Shown one piece after another: positions 22,418-33,119 of a DNA stretch of 64,000 nucleotides; the first letter of the stretch is position 1; each line of letters opens with the position of its first letter. This DNA comes from Aricia agestis (taxonomy: Eukaryota > Arthropoda > Insecta > Lepidoptera > Lycaenidae): the NCBI RefSeq assembly GCF_905147365.1, contig NC_056417.1:11244501-11308500 (forward strand). The letters are read 5' to 3'. The translations under genes and the position numbers were made by a program. The notes under the pieces were generated by a model. The model did no database searches. It was not told the DNA's origin and worked only from the letters and a program-made list of their open reading frames with translations.

Positions 22418-22433
22418 ACTAGATGGCGCTGGT
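22418..22433 (+). promoter_or_regulatory. CTCF-like motif
   Basis: ACTAGATGGCGCTGGT contains AGATGGCGC, close to the insect CTCF core as remembered. It is a single short match, so the call is tentative. Confidence 0.3.
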
Positions 22434-22482
22434 ATATTATGTTGGTAAAGCAGTCGAAGTTTTAATAACTTTTTTTTAATTT

Positions 22483-22488
22483 GAATAA
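22483..22488 (+). other. Candidate poly(A) signal for the TEX2-like gene
   Basis: AATAAA about 600 bases after the stop; further AATAAA motifs follow near 22757, 22763 and 24498. Which is used cannot be told from sequence in such AT-rich DNA. Confidence 0.35.
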
Positions 22489-22504
22489 AAAATATAATTA
22501 ATAT

Positions 22505-24021
22505 TTTAAAAGGTGGCAGACTATGTTACCATAAATGTTTTTTTAAGTTACAAAAAATCGAACTGCTAATATAGACAATATGGCGCTTTACCATTTTTTT
22601 TACTTCTAGAAGGTTTTAGTAATAATGGGTAACCAGTGTCGCTCATATTTTACAGAGCAGCATTCCGTTTATTTTTAAATGTTTTTATATTTTATTAATA
22701 TGTAATTAATAATTAAAGTTTGACCCATTATTTATGAAATTATATATCATTTTAAAATAAAATCAATAAAAAAATATAAAAATTCTTGAATAAAAAAAAA
22801 TTTGGCTTTTTTATTTTGATTAAAAAAATAGAATTAAAATTCAAGCGTCGAATTAAAAAAATTGAAAAAAGAGCATTTTTAGTTTATATTTTCGATAGGT
22901 ATTTTAAGAATGATTTTTAAGTATGTTGACGATCATATATAATGATTTAAGTAGTTAAAATGTGTCATTGAGGCATTTAATTTTAAACTTACAGTGCTGG
23001 AAGTAAAACTTCCGTACCTTAATTCTTAGGGTGGTCACTAACGGCTGCACTCAGACTTTTTAAATGATTAGTTAACTTTAAATACGTGAAGATTTTGACT
23101 AAAAATGTAAATAATAATCATTTAATATTATCTGAGTGACTTCGTGAGACTTTTAAATATTTTACTAAAATGAGTTTGTGTTTTAAAGAATTTATTTAAT
23201 TTTTGTAGTTCCTGGTATAAGCCATGCGTATTAATATGTTATGTATTTTAAGTTGTATGTAAATAGCTAAAAAGCTTATTTAATTATAGTCTGTATATAA
23301 TTTTCGTCTATAGGTCGTATATGATTAGATATTTAGAAGAAATTTAATACGTGAAATATAGAAAATATTTTATAAATTTCATAATACAAAATATATGTAT
23401 ATTTACAAAAAAATTCTAGGCCATAGAATATCGTAGAAATATATTACAGTTAAATATGTATTCAATTTATGTTGTCATGAGCGTCGGTTTTTATCGAAAC
23501 GGGATGAAGAATAAAAAAAATGGGAAATCAAGCATCGTCACCTAAGACATTGCAATTTTATATTGCTTTTATGTCTCGTTTCGGTGTGAACCGACTCTTA
23601 ATTGACCTTCGCGTCCTCATCTAACGATAAACATGTAAGACAAGGGTAAACATTGTTTATTCTATTACTTATAAAATTACTTCGATCCTAGCGCCGTTTT
23701 TCGATAAAAATGTGTCCATGTCATTTTTTATCTGTATTTCTATTCGTGTTTTATAATCTTTTTAAATTTAAATGTGCGATTTTGAAAACAACTACAAAAT
23801 TGTATTTGAAAATAATATGCATACACAAAGTTTGTCTTTACTTTTGATATGTGCTAGTTTTTAAACGGTGCTTTAAAAAATATTAGGTTAAAAGTATTGA
23901 AAAAAATCAACAATATTAATAAACACCGCCAAAACTAAAAAAAAATATTGTCTAAAACTTATAAATTATAAAGTTTATGCCAAAATCTACAATTATATTC
24001 AAATGAATCATCAAAAACACT
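22505..24021. other. AT-rich downstream region of the TEX2-like gene
   Basis: Probably 3' UTR and/or intergenic DNA. No frame above 60 codons and no repeat family member was seen before 24022. Confidence 0.5.
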
Positions 24022-24120
24022 AAGGGCCTGTTTCACCACTTCCTGATAAGGCTATCTACTATATAATCTGTCAAATAAGCCTACCCGGCACCTTATCAGG
24101 AAGTGGTGAAACAGGCCTTT
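24022..24120. mobile_element. Palindromic MITE, copy 3 (short)
   Basis: Both ends of the GGGCCTGTTTCACC family are intact; the centre is shortened, giving about 99 bp. Confidence 0.85.
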
Positions 24121-24773
24121 AACAATGTTTATTGTTTATATTAATTTCATGTTCCTTCCAGTGTAATTTTTAAATTGTAGGTGCATAGTAAAACATTTAC
24201 TTTTCACATTGTGTATTCTATGTTTCTTTTTACTTTTTTCACTGTTAACACTGTAGTTTCATGCCATGTGAAAAAAACGAACACTATAAAACTTACTGCT
24301 TCAGAGAAATTATGACTTGTTACTCTCTGCTAGTGATAGAAAATGACAATAATCGACCCACAAAACATCACAAAAACTCATTAAAACTAAGTGAAAAATA
24401 TTCTACTGTTACTATTTAAAACTTGATGTTAATATCATTTTAGTTTTTTGTACCTGGTGCTCGGAGAATGCCTGTTTGTTTTGTTCGATTTTATCAAATA
24501 AATGTATTTTGTTATTGGACTATTTAAAAAAGTCATGATTGTAATTTTCAGCAAGTGAACATTCGGATTTTAGGAGAATCGCACAAGACAATGCATAAAT
24601 ACTAAACTCAGGAGAAAAAAAAATATCCACAGCCGAACATATAACCTCTTCGTTTTTTGGAAGTCGGTTAAAAATGGGTGCGAATGTGATGGGAAATTAT
24701 TGTTGTTTTACATTCATAAATACGTGATACTTATGTTGAGCAAAACAGTTAAGATTGAGAAAGTATGGGTTCT

Positions 24774-24834
24774 GCCGCTAGATGGAGCAATCTTGCAACA
24801 ATGTTTGCGTCTAGACTCTAGCGCCATCTAGCTT
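24774..24834. repeat. Inverted pair of TAGATGG motifs
   Basis: GCCGCTAGATGGAGC (24775-24789) and AGCGCCATCTAGC (24820-24832) form an interrupted inverted repeat around about 30 bases. The right half contains GGCGC-type CTCF-like sequence on the minus strand. Confidence 0.5.
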
Positions 24835-25140
24835 ACAATCGAGGTATTTCACCTGTTACCATCGTTCTTGAACAATATAAGTAGCACGAAATTTTCTAAT
24901 ACAGCAACTATTTTGAGTATTTCTAAACGTTTTGAATATTTAAAATTAAAGGCTGAATGTTTTTGCTCATTATTGTATTTGCGATGAGAATTTAAAGGCA
25001 TTTATTACTAAAAACCTTAAATGTCATGTGTATGAAATTCACCTTTTGTTTGTATATAATTACATATCACAATACGTGTACCTGTGTCACTTTAGTTTGG
25101 CCAGTTTGGCGTTTAATGTCGCCCTCTCTTTCATGCATAT

Positions 25141-25691
25141 TGTTACGTGCTAGGGTTCGAGAATTTGGAGAAAAAGACCTGGTGACTCTCTTGAAGACTT
25201 TATTAACACTGCACTAAACACTAAGCCACAACACTTAGCACTAAGTCCAAACACTAATCACTAGGTCCAATCACTAAGCACTATCACTGTCCTAGGTCGT
25301 AGCCAAGTCGCAGGTTTCACTGGTTCACTCACTATTGATCACTTGATGTCGCGTCGATCGCTCAGATTGAACTAACTTGCCGGGCCTGCCTGCGGCTCTT
25401 TTTATATGGCGAGACGAATTCCAGAAATTTCCCGATTCACGTAATCAAGTAAACAACCGTGGAAAATTTCTAGGAGGCTCGGGCATGTACCACAATAAAA
25501 CTGCCGTCCTTGCGATAAGTGCAGTAAGTTGAATTTAATTTAGACCTTATGGACTCGGTCATAAGGTCTAAATTAAAACACGTAAACACGCTAACAAATA
25601 AACGGTAAACACGTAAACAAACATTGGACCGTTCTAGAAGGTTCGAGTATGTACTTGCGCACCACGTGTCCGTATACCATGTACCGTAACA
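25141..25691 (-). repeat. 3' LTR (element orientation) of the Ty3-type element
   Basis: 551 bp. Contains a 15-bp stem (25536-25550 with 25561-25575) around a 10-base loop, and a TATA-like TTTTTATATGG at 25399-25409. Confidence 0.95.
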
Positions 25692-25704
25692 CTACTCCCC
25701 TCTT
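25692..25704 (-). other. Polypurine tract of the Ty3-type element
   Basis: On the minus strand AAGAGGGGAGTAG directly precedes the LTR. It overlaps the end of the remnant pol frame. Confidence 0.75.
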
Positions 25705-26416
25705 AGAGATGCTCGTCCCGAGCATCATTGTTACTGCCATGGTAACGCGCCAGGCTGTTCCTACGACTACTCCTGGTCTGTGGTCCCTTTACAGCAGCGC
25801 AAGTAATACATCTGTGGCACCAATCCTGCACATCATCTCTCCAATGCAACCAGAAGAATCGTTCTCGCACTTTCCTTAGCATCCTCTTGACGCCTAGATG
25901 ACTCCCTGATACGCCCTCATGTATCTCGCGGAGAACATCTGGTACTCTTGCCCTTGGGACAATTATCTGAAAATAAAACTCTCTGCCGTTAGCCTTCTGC
26001 CATTTCCGGTAGAGTAGTCCGTCCTGAAGTATCAGACTGTCCCATTGCTCCCAGTACGCCTTAGTGACAGCGCCAGTGGGTGCAACCTCAATCCAGATTG
26101 GTTTTATGTCACCCCGTTTCTTCCATGTGATGATGTGCCGAAGGTCGTCATCTCTTTCTTGCCCCAAATTACTTGTTCTCTTTGTTCCGCTCCGTGCCTG
26201 GGAGGTAACAGTTACCGGGGCTTTCTCCGCGTCATCCAGTACTCGCCCCTTAGTTCTGGATTCTATTCGTTCCCCATGATTCCGGGTAGGGGACGAAACC
26301 GCTTGCTTCTTCAACTCCTCCATTTGTTCCTCGATCCTTTTTATCCTTGCCATCTGGGTCTTCTTCTGCGGACAGTTTAGCTGAAGATGGCCCCTCTCAC
26401 CACACTTATAGCACAT
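25703..26416 (-). pseudogene. Remnant Gag-Pol: zinc knuckle joined to integrase zinc finger (237 aa)
   Basis: The frame opens with a CCHC zinc knuckle (MCYKCGERGHLQLNC), continues through a charged linker, and then enters sequence typical of the RNase H-integrase spacer (WDSLILQDGLLYRKW). It ends with an integrase HHCC finger (HEGVSGSHLGVKRML then CHRCITC). In an intact Ty3/Gypsy element about 800 residues of protease, reverse transcriptase and RNase H lie between these parts, and the integrase core follows the finger. Both blocks are absent, so two in-frame deletions are inferred. The true open region begins about 35 bases upstream of the ATG, in the -1 frame relative to the gag frame. Confidence 0.85.
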
Positions 26417-28428
26417 GGCTTCAAGTCTTTTCCTCGTAGAAGCCTTAACTTCCTTGACTTCTTCTTATCACCCCTATATCCCTTGGTGACAAACTCCTTT
26501 ACCTTTGAGTATACTCCTTTCCTCCTCTGTTTCTTCTTGTTCCTGTCACTCGGTCCCGCCTCACTTGGAGGAGTAGGTTCGGCATCAACGCTGCCCGCAC
26601 CTGATTCCGTTGGTGCGAAGCTTGCGTCGGATGTTGCAGGAGTAAGTTCTTCTGCCTCGGGATGTATTTCACCTATGAGGTTCCTTGCCAGCCCCAAGAA
26701 GCAATGCTGGGTCGGGGGCGTTGCTGTTGATTGATATCCCCCCATCGCAGACGTCTGTACCGTGAGCGCCGGTAGTTCTGATTCGCCCTCCCGCAAGACG
26801 TCCTCGTGAGTCCTAGTGGGCCGGAATACGAATCTATCTCCCCTGTCTGCGTCTGCTCGTAGTCTTTCCATGATGTCCAGCCTGCGTTCTGCTTGTCCCG
26901 CCAACATGTGAATGTTCCCGTTCAAGGCGTGCATCTCACGGTTGTGTATGGCCGCCGCGACCGCTATTGCCCTTCCGTTCCTACCACTCCCCAAAACTAT
27001 GCGCCTTACCTCCTCGAAAGTGTACTCGCGCTCCGGGGTTTCTTCTCCCTCCAGGGTTGCCTCCTCACCAGAGAGATGCGCAGCTAGGCACACCAGACAA
27101 ACGCGGCAGTCGACGGCTCGGGAAGCCAGGGGCTTGTTGCAGATTAAGGCCGCAACCGCCGACTGTAGTTTACTGGTGACCTGCTCACGCCTGTCGACCT
27201 CTCGTAGTGCCTCAGCAGCTGGAAGACCCGACAATGCCCGCAGCGTGGCTGCTTCCTCTTTCCTGTCGGTCTCGACTTCCTGCCCGCCATCCTCAGCGCG
27301 AGTCTGCACCGGGGCATCTCGTAATGCCCATAGCGTGACGACTGCATCCAACGCCGTCGCCTCATCTATGCTTCCGAACTCTCGCGCAATCTTGGGCTGG
27401 TCTAACCTCCCACGCAGAGCTCTAGCGACCGCAACTGCGAACGTAGTGTTCATGGCTGCGGTCGCAAAGAACCCGCGGACACTCCTTCCGACATCCGTAC
27501 GCCCCAGCATTCTTGCAGCAGTCCGTGCTGCCATAGCTATTAGTGTTCCCCGGGTGGTGGCCTGTTGTTTTGTAGCCGTGGGCACGAAAGTCCGGGCCCC
27601 TTTGTCTCCGGATGCCTGAGCCTCGGCCATTGTGCGTCTCAAGTTTGTAGTCGCATGGTCTGCTACCTCCCTTACCGTAGTAACATCCGCCCTTTTTGGC
27701 GCATTACTAAGTATAGTAGCGGCTGAGGGATCAAACTCAACCATGGAAAGCCGGTTTAGTCTACTCCCTCCAGACATTGCCCCTATAGTACCGAGGCCCA
27801 GACCTCGTGTGCCTGTTCCTAACGGGCTGTCATTTTTCCCGTTGCTTATCAGCGCCTCCACTATCATGTCCGCACACCCCTCCACATTGCCGTCAAAGAA
27901 CATGCCTCTTACCGGCGCAGGTTCGGGAGTGGGTGGCCTGCTAACGGTTACCTGCTGTATGGGGGTCACTTCCTTGATACGTTCGCTCCCTTCTACCCTT
28001 CCGATATCCTTCGGCGCACTTGTGGACGTACCGGCCTTATACATACCCTGTGTACCGGTGCTCTCGGCAGCCCTTTCTACCTCCCTTGCGGCTTTCCTAC
28101 GCGCAAGCTGCTCTGCCTTCTTTTGTTCTCTTAATGCCGCTATGTTGGCGTTCGCCTGTCTCTTCGCCGCAATCAGGTCTGGCGGGGTTTGGTTATTGCC
28201 CCGCACCCCCGTCTCCTCCCGGCTCTGCGCGGGAGCACTGCTACCAGCAGTAGCACTGCCCCCGGCCCCCCCCTCCCCCTCAGGGCCGCAAGGCCCCGAC
28301 ATCGTCGCCCTCGTCCTACCCCTCCAAGGGAAGCGGGCCACTTCCCTCTGGAGCCCTCTACTCCTACTCCTACTTCCTCTTGACCTACCTACCCCCCCTG
28401 AACTACCCCCTTCTTCCTTTCCCTCCAA
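26377..28428 (-). CDS. Gag-like protein of the Ty3-type element, 683 aa, family not recognised
   Basis: This frame occupies the gag position, 189 bases after the LTR. The N-terminus is Gly/Arg/Ser-rich. Residues about 60-170 are Ala/Arg/Glu-rich with probable coiled-coil (AALREQKKAEQLARRKAA). The middle (about 230-560) is an Ala/Arg-rich helical region with the Cys pair DCRVCLVC. The C-terminus is Lys/Arg-rich (KKKQRRKGVYSKVKEF). I see no standard retrotransposon Gag motif except that the zinc knuckle lies immediately downstream in the -1 frame, overlapping its last codons. Either a frameshift or a one-base mutation separates them. It is long for an insect Ty3 Gag (commonly 300-500 aa). The 284-codon frame on the opposite strand is its shadow. 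Confidence 0.75.
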   Translation of the reverse strand: MEGKEEGGSSGGVGRSRGSRSRSRGLQREVARFPWRGRTRATMSGPCGPEGEGGAGGSATAGSSAPAQSREETGVRGNNQTPPDLIAAKRQANANIAALREQKKAEQLARRKAAREVERAAESTGTQGMYKAGTSTSAPKDIGRVEGSERIKEVTPIQQVTVSRPPTPEPAPVRGMFFDGNVEGCADMIVEALISNGKNDSPLGTGTRGLGLGTIGAMSGGSRLNRLSMVEFDPSAATILSNAPKRADVTTVREVADHATTNLRRTMAEAQASGDKGARTFVPTATKQQATTRGTLIAMAARTAARMLGRTDVGRSVRGFFATAAMNTTFAVAVARALRGRLDQPKIAREFGSIDEATALDAVVTLWALRDAPVQTRAEDGGQEVETDRKEEAATLRALSGLPAAEALREVDRREQVTSKLQSAVAALICNKPLASRAVDCRVCLVCLAAHLSGEEATLEGEETPEREYTFEEVRRIVLGSGRNGRAIAVAAAIHNREMHALNGNIHMLAGQAERRLDIMERLRADADRGDRFVFRPTRTHEDVLREGESELPALTVQTSAMGGYQSTATPPTQHCFLGLARNLIGEIHPEAEELTPATSDASFAPTESGAGSVDAEPTPPSEAGPSDRNKKKQRRKGVYSKVKEFVTKGYRGDKKKSRKLRLLRGKDLKPCAISVVRGAIFS

Positions 28429-28596
28429 CTTGGCCCTTGTTTACACAAACAAGGAAAGAAAAGGAGCCTGCTGGTATACTCACTGACGCTTTCTCCAGGA
28501 ACGCTACCTATTTAAACAAAAGTAGTTTAAATGACCGCTAGACAAAACTCATGCAAATGAACACTTGTACGCCTTTCGGAGTCAATGGCATCTCCA

Positions 28597-28615
28597 AATC
28601 GCACTTCTGACACCA
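28597..28615 (-). other. Primer-binding site, tRNA-Leu type
   Basis: Minus-strand TGGTGTCAGAAGTGCGATT starts two bases after the LTR. It is complementary to the 3' end of tRNA-Leu (remembered as CACTTCTGACACCA) over the first 14 bases. Confidence 0.75.
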
Positions 28616-28617
28616 GT

Positions 28618-29168
28618 TGTTACGTGCTAGGGTTCGAGAATTTGGAGAAAAAGACCTGGTGACTCTCTTGAAGACTTTATTAACACTGCACTAAACACTA
28701 AGCCACAACACTTAGCACTAAGTCCAAACACTAATCACTAGGTCCAATCACTAAGCACTATCACTGTCCTAGGTCGTAGCCAAGTCGCAGGTTTCACTGG
28801 TTCACTCACTATTGATCACTTGATGTCGCGTCGATCGCTCAGATTGAACTAACTTGCCGGGCCTGCCTGCGGCTCTTTTTATATGGCGAGACGAATTCCA
28901 GAAATTTCCCGATTCACGTAATCAAGTAAACAACCGTGGAAAATTTCTAGGAGGCTCGGGCATGTACCACAATAAAACTGCCGTCCTTGCGATAAGTGCA
29001 GTAAGTTGAATTTAATTTAGACCTTATGGACTCGGTCATAAGGTCTAAATTAAAACACGTAAACACGCTAACAAATAAACGGTAAACACGTAAACAAACA
29101 TTGGACCGTTCTAGAAGGTTCGAGTATGTACTTGCGCACCACGTGTCCGTATACCATGTACCGTAACA
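28618..29168 (-). repeat. 5' LTR (element orientation) of the Ty3-type element
   Basis: 551 bp, no difference from the partner LTR was found by eye, including the internal stem at 29013-29052. Confidence 0.95.
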
Positions 29169-29589
29169 ATATTATGAAGAAAGAGAAAGACAACTGGCAC
29201 TAGTTGGTCCTACCTTCAGTATTTTCTTGCATCCTAGACGTAGACTTTGATACATGTTTAAATACTTTTTGATGTTCACAAATAGCTGTTTTAGCTTAGC
29301 AAAGTTTTTGAATGGTTCTAAACTTGTAATGTTAATAATTTAAGACGATTGTTGTTAATTTTATTTCTATGTTTCGACTCGTAAGACTCTTGTCCAATTC
29401 TGATCTTAGATGCTAAAATTTTGTTTATATTAAGACTAATATTTTAACTTGTGTCTCTTATGCATAATATGTTTAAATTATTGGGATAGACGATCATCAA
29501 TCAATATATGCGTTAGAGACAGAAACAACACTAAAATGGGCAAAGCTTATTTAAGAAAGTCATTGTTTTCTTCAATATTCTATACTTAA

Positions 29590-30023
29590 GAGCGCTCCTG
29601 ACTCAAAAAATCAAATATCGTCCTCTTCTCTTCACACTCATATTCGTCTTTCATATGCCAGGTGAAAAAGGACGGCGCGGAATCATCGCCAAGTTAGTTT
29701 TACTTGATTAAAAGACGAACTATAATGATAATGAAAAAAGTGATTTGAGCAAATTTAGGTTTTATCAATGCCTTTTTAGATATTAAAAAATATTAAAGAA
29801 AAGACAGCAAACTTCGAAGATCCAAGCAAAAGTGTGTCTAAAACAAGGTTTTTTGTAAAAAAGAAACTATCGAGCAATTTTTTCAGTAATCGTGTTTACG
29901 TCTTGAGCATTTAATCTTCGTGAACTGAAGTCACTTGTGTCAAAAAATCAGTTTTCTAGACCTTACTAGATTTTGAGATCTAGGTTTAAGTATGCAGTAG
30001 TCAAGTTAGGGTCAGATGCGCTC
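29590..30023. mobile_element. MITE with TTAA duplication (GAGCGC ends), copy 1
   Basis: Inverted ends GAGCGCTCCTGAC and GTCAGATGCGCTC; TTAA on both sides (29586-29589 and 30024-30027), as for piggyBac-type elements. It shares the inner block CTTTCATATGCCAGGTGAAA with the copy at 37709-38157. Confidence 0.75.
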
Positions 30024-30517
30024 TTAAACAAAATATACACCATGAGTCTTCAATTTTTACTAAATAGTATAGAAAACTTAACAACTAATAATTTTATTGA
30101 TAATTTTATGAATACATAGTTTCTTATTTTTTAGATATTGGACCAAAGTCGTACGATGATTTTCATTTTATTTTAAAACTGTGATGAATATGAATTATAT
30201 AATTACCAAAAAATGATACTGAATTTCTATGTATATAGTATGTGAAATTATAAAATGTTTATGTGATATTACGTAAATATGGTTAAGAGTTAAACCGTGC
30301 CCAGTAGTTTTTCTATGTGGTATCAGTTGTGATTTTTTCAATAAACGAATTAATATATAGCTACTACTTTTATCTTTTACCTTTATATGTAAGTTATATA
30401 GCGTAATAAGAAAATATTCAAGGACAGAGAAATCTCTACTGGCTAGAATAGGAAGGCAAGAAGGAAAACTGCTCAAAATATTTGTTCTGGAGTGGTACTA
30501 TAAAAAATATCTAATAT
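30024..30517. other. AT-rich DNA, no gene seen
   Basis: A 93-codon minus-strand frame (30195-30476) has no motif and no codon signal and is not called. Confidence 0.5.
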
Positions 30518-30790
30518 ACTAGCTGTCCCGGCAAACGTTTCTTTGCCATATAAAGTATTTCGCCCGTATTATTTTATTGACTAAATAAGTAAGTCACCAT
30601 GGCAACGTCCATCGCTATCCCGTCGCACAAACAATGGTCGCCGTCAGTCTCGAGTTGAACAAATGCACTTATCAACATAAAAAGTACCCAGTAGCCGATT
30701 TTCAGACCCACTGAATATGCATATAAAGTTTGGTTAAAATCAGTAAAGCCGTTTCGGAGGAGTACCTAACATTGTGGCACGAGAATTTAT
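30518..30790. mobile_element. Non-LTR (RTE-like) retroposon fragment
   Basis: Begins ACTAGCTGTCCCGGCAAACG and includes AAATCAGTAAAGCCGTTTCG, the end sequences of a dispersed repeat also present at 49186 and 56084. There is no coding part. The RTE assignment is from memory of similar insect repeats. Confidence 0.5.
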
Positions 30791-32236
30791 TGATTATTGA
30801 TTATCCGTTATCATATAAAGTCTTCAAAAAAGCCTAACGCTACTTGCCTCCTTTAGTAGCGTACGAAAATATTTCTATCCCGCTCTATAGGTGAACTTAA
30901 AACTAGATGGCGTTAAAGTTTGGAATGGACGAATAGCGTTATATGCCTTTTTTTCAAATTTTCTCTCATCCGGCGACCGGACTATCTAGACACGTGGTAG
31001 CGTGTCAAGCCAAGTTCAAGTATAACAGAACTGGCGAGCGGTATTACACCTACATGAAATATGTAAATATTTCATGAAAAAGTAAAGGAAAGCGGAAAAG
31101 TAAAGAAAAAACAAAAGTATATTTGATATTATTTTATTGCAACGTTTCATCATAATATAATCATTTTTACACCCTAACAAACGTCATACATTTTGTTGTA
31201 TTTACACTTAACATACAAGCATATACCTATATCACATCGTAAAATATAGTAGCAATAACTAAACATAGATTCTCGAAGTTTTGTACAAATAATAATTTTC
31301 ACTTAGAGTTTATTTTATATTAATATTCGATTCACAAATAGACATTTAACATTAATAATACATTCTTGTGGAAGCACTATTATATTTAATACTTTTTAAA
31401 ATGTTTTGTATATTAATTCCTACTATAGTTTTTTTAGACATTAAACTTTTTTTGATAAAGTAAAATAAATAGTTGATTCTATATTCAAATATAGGCTATT
31501 CTGATACCGTCTCTTTCGCTCTTATACTATAAGAGCGAGAGAGAGTAGTATTATTTATGAAAATATAGAGCACACGATCCCCGCGTTCCATTTAAGCGTC
31601 AAAAACGATCAAAACGTTCTTTCAAAATAGGAGGCATTTGGGGGATGTTACAATATCAATGAATGAAATTTGAAAAAGCATTCTTAACATCACCTAAGTA
31701 TAGCCTAGCCAGGAAATTGAAACCTCTATTATTGCAAAAAAAATGCCAATTTGAATGCCATTCGCAAAATCCGGTCGCAGGAGAGAGATAAATATATTTT
31801 TTTGCCCGTCACAAGCAGCTACAGTTCAATGATCAAATTTCTCTCTATCCGACGTCCGGACTTTAACCAACCATCCAAACCAAACATATTTTCTTTATGT
31901 TGCTGCAAATGCTGCAAATAATGATGATGCGACATTTTTTTTATTTCTAAAGTAAAATAAATGTTTCCTATTTTCCTGGCCTGGCTTTAACATGCATGTA
32001 AAAGCTTTAATAATATAATAACTACAGATTTTGAGATCACTCTTACTCACTAATATAATCTTACCGATTTTGGCACTGTGGACCACAATATGTTTACTAC
32101 TCGGTCAGAATATCTGTAAACACTTGATTAATCTACAGATGTTTTGATCGAGTTGTACGTATGTCGGTATACCTTACATATTTACAATGCTATAATATAT
32201 TTTATTTACAAAATATGGCAAGCTATGAGACGATCT
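30791..32236. other. Intergenic AT-rich DNA, no gene seen
   Basis: Contains a small inverted repeat around 31517-31549 (CGCTCTTATACTATAAGAGCG). No coding signal. Confidence 0.5.
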
Positions 32237-32239
32237 GGG

Positions 32240-32334
32240 CCTCTATCATGAGCTCTTAAATCCATTCACTTTACGTCCTTATACTTACGTATAAGGACGT
32301 AAAGTGATTTAAGAGCTCATGATAGAGGCCCTGA
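32240..32334. repeat. Long hairpin, 43-48-bp arms
   Basis: CTCTATCATGAGCTCTTAAA and CACTTTACGTCCTTATAC are both mirrored on the right. The arms differ by a few extra bases on the left; the loop is TTAC. Confidence 0.85.
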
Positions 32335-32769
32335 TGATAGTTTTTTTCCGATGTTATGTAATGAAATTTTATAAAGCTTAGTTTAAATACAAGATAATAT
32401 AATTTCTATAAAACAGTTATTAATAATATTATCCTGCTTAGTTTAGTATTCAAATTTTTTTTTATTTTACCCACTCTTGAATCTCAGAAGCAAAATCGAA
32501 ATCAATATAATTAATCTCACATATTATAAATCTATAAATAATGGCAAATATATAATCACAATCTAATATTCTATACAAGTAGAAATACATGTATTATTTA
32601 CACTTAACTTTGTGCTAGATATTCTTACAATAAGAAGCGAGTAGCAGTAGTAGTTTAAAACAATCCCCTTTTTCTTCATTCTAGTGCCAATTCAAATATT
32701 ACGAATACGGAAGACTTTTAAGTTCTGATACTACAAAAATATTGGGAAACCTTGTCTCTATCACGCTAG

Positions 32770-33119
32770 TTTTGTATGTTATATTGCTGTCTCTTTTTAA
32801 CCGATGCGTTTCATTTGCACATGTCGTGCACGCTAGCGGCAAAAGTCCGTCTACTGCATTACCAACTATCCGCATCACACATAGTAGTAGGCAATGGGTT
32901 GCTACTTGCTAGCTTTTACTGTCTCTTTTCCACCAATGCATCTTACTCGCTCACACGCAACACACTGCACACATGCATACATTTCCAAAAGTATCTTGCA
33001 CACCTTCAATGCACTAGCAGATAATTAGCAATAGGATCTTGCCGTCTCTTTTCCACCATTGCGTCCCACTCGCTCGCACGCGTAACACACCTTTTTGAAA
33101 TACAATATCTTGCAGATAT
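32770..33119 (-). repeat. Decayed tandem copies of the meteorin-like 3' coding end
   Basis: Three degenerate units of about 113-125 bp follow the coding copy. The shared core reads CGTCTCTTTTCCACCA(N)TGCGTC on the plus strand, with ACTCGCTC(G/A)CACGC after it (starts near 33040, 32916 and 32789). Similarity falls with distance from the gene. Confidence 0.75.

Larger units (their letters stand above)
25141..29168 (-). mobile_element. Ty3/Gypsy-type LTR retrotransposon, internally deleted (4.0 kb)
   Basis: Direct 551-bp LTRs (25141-25691 and 28618-29168) in which I found no difference, starting TGTTAC and ending GTAACA. A 4-bp duplication ATAT flanks the element (25137-25140 and 29169-29172). 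Read on the minus strand: LTR, tRNA-Leu-type primer site, a 683-codon Gag-like frame, a zinc knuckle, a remnant of pol around the integrase zinc finger, polypurine tract, LTR. Protease, reverse transcriptase, RNase H and the integrase core are missing, yet the LTRs are fresh, so this copy presumably moved using enzymes supplied by a relative. Confidence 0.92.

Noticed and set aside
26912..27619. 235-codon plus-strand open frame
   Set aside because: Also antisense to the Gag-like gene, with no motif or initiation context.
27632..28486. 284-codon plus-strand open frame
   Set aside because: It lies opposite the Gag-like frame; the GC-rich, biased codons of that gene keep the complement open. 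Composition is unlike a real protein.
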